Shown piece after piece: positions 62,589-64,000 of a stretch of 64,000 nt of DNA. This DNA comes from Arthrobacter sp. StoSoilB5 (lineage in GTDB: Bacteria > Actinomycetota > Actinomycetes > Actinomycetales > Micrococcaceae): positions 248,001-312,000 of the forward strand of contig NZ_AP024646.1 in NCBI RefSeq assembly GCF_019977235.1, in the 5' to 3' direction. Below the pieces are notes generated by a model. That model had not been told where the DNA came from. It did no database searches and saw nothing but the letters and a program-made list of their open reading frames with translations. The position numbers and the translations under genes were made by a program. Numbering within the stretch: position 1 is the first letter of the stretch; the number at the start of each line of letters is the position of its first letter.

Positions 62589-63782
62589 CGTCAGGTTCCA
62601 CTGCAGGATCAGTATCAGCGTGACCAGGAATCCCGATCCGTAGTTGAGCCAGATGAATCGGCGCCATGCAACGTTGGTGCGTGCCGCCGTCGTATCCGTG
62701 ACGTTCCACCAGGGCGCGCAATTGGCGATATATGGGACGGCGATCACCGCTGCGAGCGGCCCCGGCCAGGGCGTGGCCAGCATGGCGAGACCCGCCACCA
62801 GCCAAAGCACGACGGCGAGTCGCACCGTTCGCCGGGCACCGAAGACTGTCGCTATTGAAGCGATGTGGGCCTGCCGATCCGGCTCAATGTCCTGCACTGC
62901 TCCAAAAGCGTGCGCCGCCATGCCCCACATGAAAAATGCGGCGAGCAGGATGACCAGCCCCGGCGTCGCGTCGGCGCCCGCCAGCGTCAACGCCACGACG
63001 GCGGGACTCACGAAGTGCGTACTCGACGTCAGCGAGTCCAAGACAGGGCGTTCCTTGAAACGGAGTCCTGCTACAGAGTAGGCAACCACGGCGAAGGCAC
63101 TCACCCCGAGGCTCAGCCAGGTCGCAGGGCTACCCGCCAATGCCAACACCACAAGGAATGGCACATTGGTAATGGTCGCGAGCCACAGTATGGGGCGGTG
63201 CAGTCCGGGCCGGAGCAGGGCACCTTCGATGCCGCCCTTGCGTGGGTTTTGAAGGTCCGACGCGTAGTCGAACACATCGTTGATGCCGTACATCGCCAGG
63301 TTGTAGGGGATAAGGAAGTAAAGCGTTCCCACCACCAAGACCCAGTCCACCTCGCGGGTGGTCAGGAACATGGCTGCCGCGAAAGGATAGGCCGTGTTGA
63401 TCCAACTGACGGGGCGTGAGGCGACTACTGCTTGATGGGCGAGACCTTTGCGGCCCCTGTCCCGGCCTGCTTCCGGCCCCCGCGTCAACCACACCCAGAG
63501 CCCGGGAAGTGCCAGCACGCCAGCCAGGGGATAGGCGAAGTCCTCCACGGGTGCGAGCCCGATTTTCAGGCCCAAAATGTGTGAGGCGTCGTAGTGGAAG
63601 AGTTCCATCGCGATCATGACGGAGTCGAACGCAGCAGTCAGCACGGCCAGGCCCCCGAAGGAAAGCCCAACTGCTTTCCAGTGATGACTGTTTTCGCCGG
63701 AGCTGGTACTTCTGCGGGCAAAGGCTACGCCCGCGACGGCGGCGACAGTGACGAATGCGAGCGAGAGCCACAGGTACGTCAT
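62583..63782 (-). CDS. Fused lycopene cyclase subunit and lycopene elongase (CrtYf-CrtEb-like)
   Basis: 399 residues. Residues 1-105 are a heterodimeric lycopene-cyclase subunit with three helices and the motifs FDSVMIAMELFHYD and APVEDFAYPLAG. Residues about 125-399 are a UbiA-type prenyltransferase with the Asp-rich motif NDVFDYASD (about 170-178) and DIEPDRQAH (about 295-303), matching lycopene elongase CrtEb that adds C5 units to lycopene. Together with the CrtYe-like gene upstream (ATGA overlap) they would make a decaprenoxanthin-type C50 carotenoid. In Corynebacterium these two are separate genes. Confidence 0.88.
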   Translation of the reverse strand: MTYLWLSLAFVTVAAVAGVAFARRSTSSGENSHHWKAVGLSFGGLAVLTAAFDSVMIAMELFHYDASHILGLKIGLAPVEDFAYPLAGVLALPGLWVWLTRGPEAGRDRGRKGLAHQAVVASRPVSWINTAYPFAAAMFLTTREVDWVLVVGTLYFLIPYNLAMYGINDVFDYASDLQNPRKGGIEGALLRPGLHRPILWLATITNVPFLVVLALAGSPATWLSLGVSAFAVVAYSVAGLRFKERPVLDSLTSSTHFVSPAVVALTLAGADATPGLVILLAAFFMWGMAAHAFGAVQDIEPDRQAHIASIATVFGARRTVRLAVVLWLVAGLAMLATPWPGPLAAVIAVPYIANCAPWWNVTDTTAARTNVAWRRFIWLNYGSGFLVTLILILQWNLTS

Positions 63783-64000
63783 GCGTTCTCCCTCTCACGC
63801 GGCCTCGCAGGTCTACTCGAAAGAAACCGCCGTGCCCCCGTATAGAGCACCATGGTGCACAGCACTAGAAAGAGCAGGAAAACAGGCTCCTCAATGGGCA
63901 ATTGCGGTCCAAGCATCATCCCCGTGGCGATCGCACCCTCGCCACGCAGGAAGATCCCCAGGCCGATACCAGCCAAGTCCCAGCCGAGCAGGAACAAAAC
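63779..64000 (-). CDS. Lycopene cyclase subunit (CrtYe-like), cut by the window end
   Basis: At least 73 residues; the 5' end lies beyond the window. The visible part, LGIFLRGEGAIATGMMLGPQLPIEEPVFLLF, carries the family's PxEE motif and a membrane helix, and ends in a polar Arg-rich tail. It partners the cyclase half of the next gene, to which it is joined by an ATGA overlap. A TTG at 63997 is not the true start. Confidence 0.85.
   Translation of the reverse strand, partial: VLFLLGWDLAGIGLGIFLRGEGAIATGMMLGPQLPIEEPVFLLFLVLCTMVLYTGARRFLSSRPARPRERENA

Overview
The window is high-GC actinobacterial chromosome, most like Arthrobacter sensu lato (Arthrobacter/Paenarthrobacter). The reasons are the frequent GTG/TTG starts with strong Shine-Dalgarno sites, the ATGA/GTGA-coupled operons, a desABCD siderophore operon, a DUF222/13E12-type HNH protein, small actinobacterial DUF proteins, a mycobacterial-type LigD/Ku repair pair, and C50-carotenoid genes in which a lycopene cyclase subunit is fused to a lycopene elongase. 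No rRNA, tRNA, CRISPR array, insertion sequence or prophage was seen. Both ends cut genes.

Layout. 1-3 kb: M20 amidohydrolase, membrane acyltransferase and GNAT. 3.2-7.7 kb: an ECF sigma factor fused to a zinc finger, a membrane helix and an ectodomain, followed by an LPXTG surface protein. 7.8-13.3 kb: an iron-box-controlled desABCD operon for a desferrioxamine-type siderophore. 13.4-19.7 kb: a SpaA-type pilus operon (ancillary pilin, major pilin, class C sortase) divergent from a protein with a degenerate GGDEF-like domain. 19.7-29.4 kb: mixed metabolism and transport, including a MocR regulator/EamA exporter pair with overlapping start codons. 29.5-33.8 kb: LigD and Ku, bracketed by two related palindromic repeats. 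33.8-39.2 kb: a sugar-type ABC importer without ATPase, a class V aminotransferase and a divergent FCD regulator.

39.2-43.3 kb: small membrane and Pro-rich proteins, Dps and topoisomerase IB, resembling a stress island. 43.3-49.3 kb: fruR-fruK-fruA-ptsI-ptsH, a complete fructose PTS in one transcription unit behind a clear inverted-repeat operator. 49.4-52.1 kb: small Pro-rich proteins and two zinc-ribbon paralogues either side of a GAF-ANTAR regulator. 52.1-54.8 kb: a GCS2-type ligase, a VOC protein, an AraC regulator and a hydrolase. 54.8-59.2 kb: LacI regulator, beta-phosphoglucomutase-like and GH65 phosphorylase genes, a phosphorolytic alpha-glucoside pathway. 59.2-62 kb: small genes, two abutting gene remnants and the HNH protein. 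62-64 kb: MarR regulator, then the fused CrtYf-CrtEb-like gene and the end of a CrtYe-like gene.

The signals most worth following are the membrane-anchored sigma factor beside its LPXTG neighbour, the degenerate GGDEF protein facing the pilus operon, and the zinc-ribbon pair around the ANTAR gene. All functions are read from sequence motifs and family knowledge; no database search was possible.
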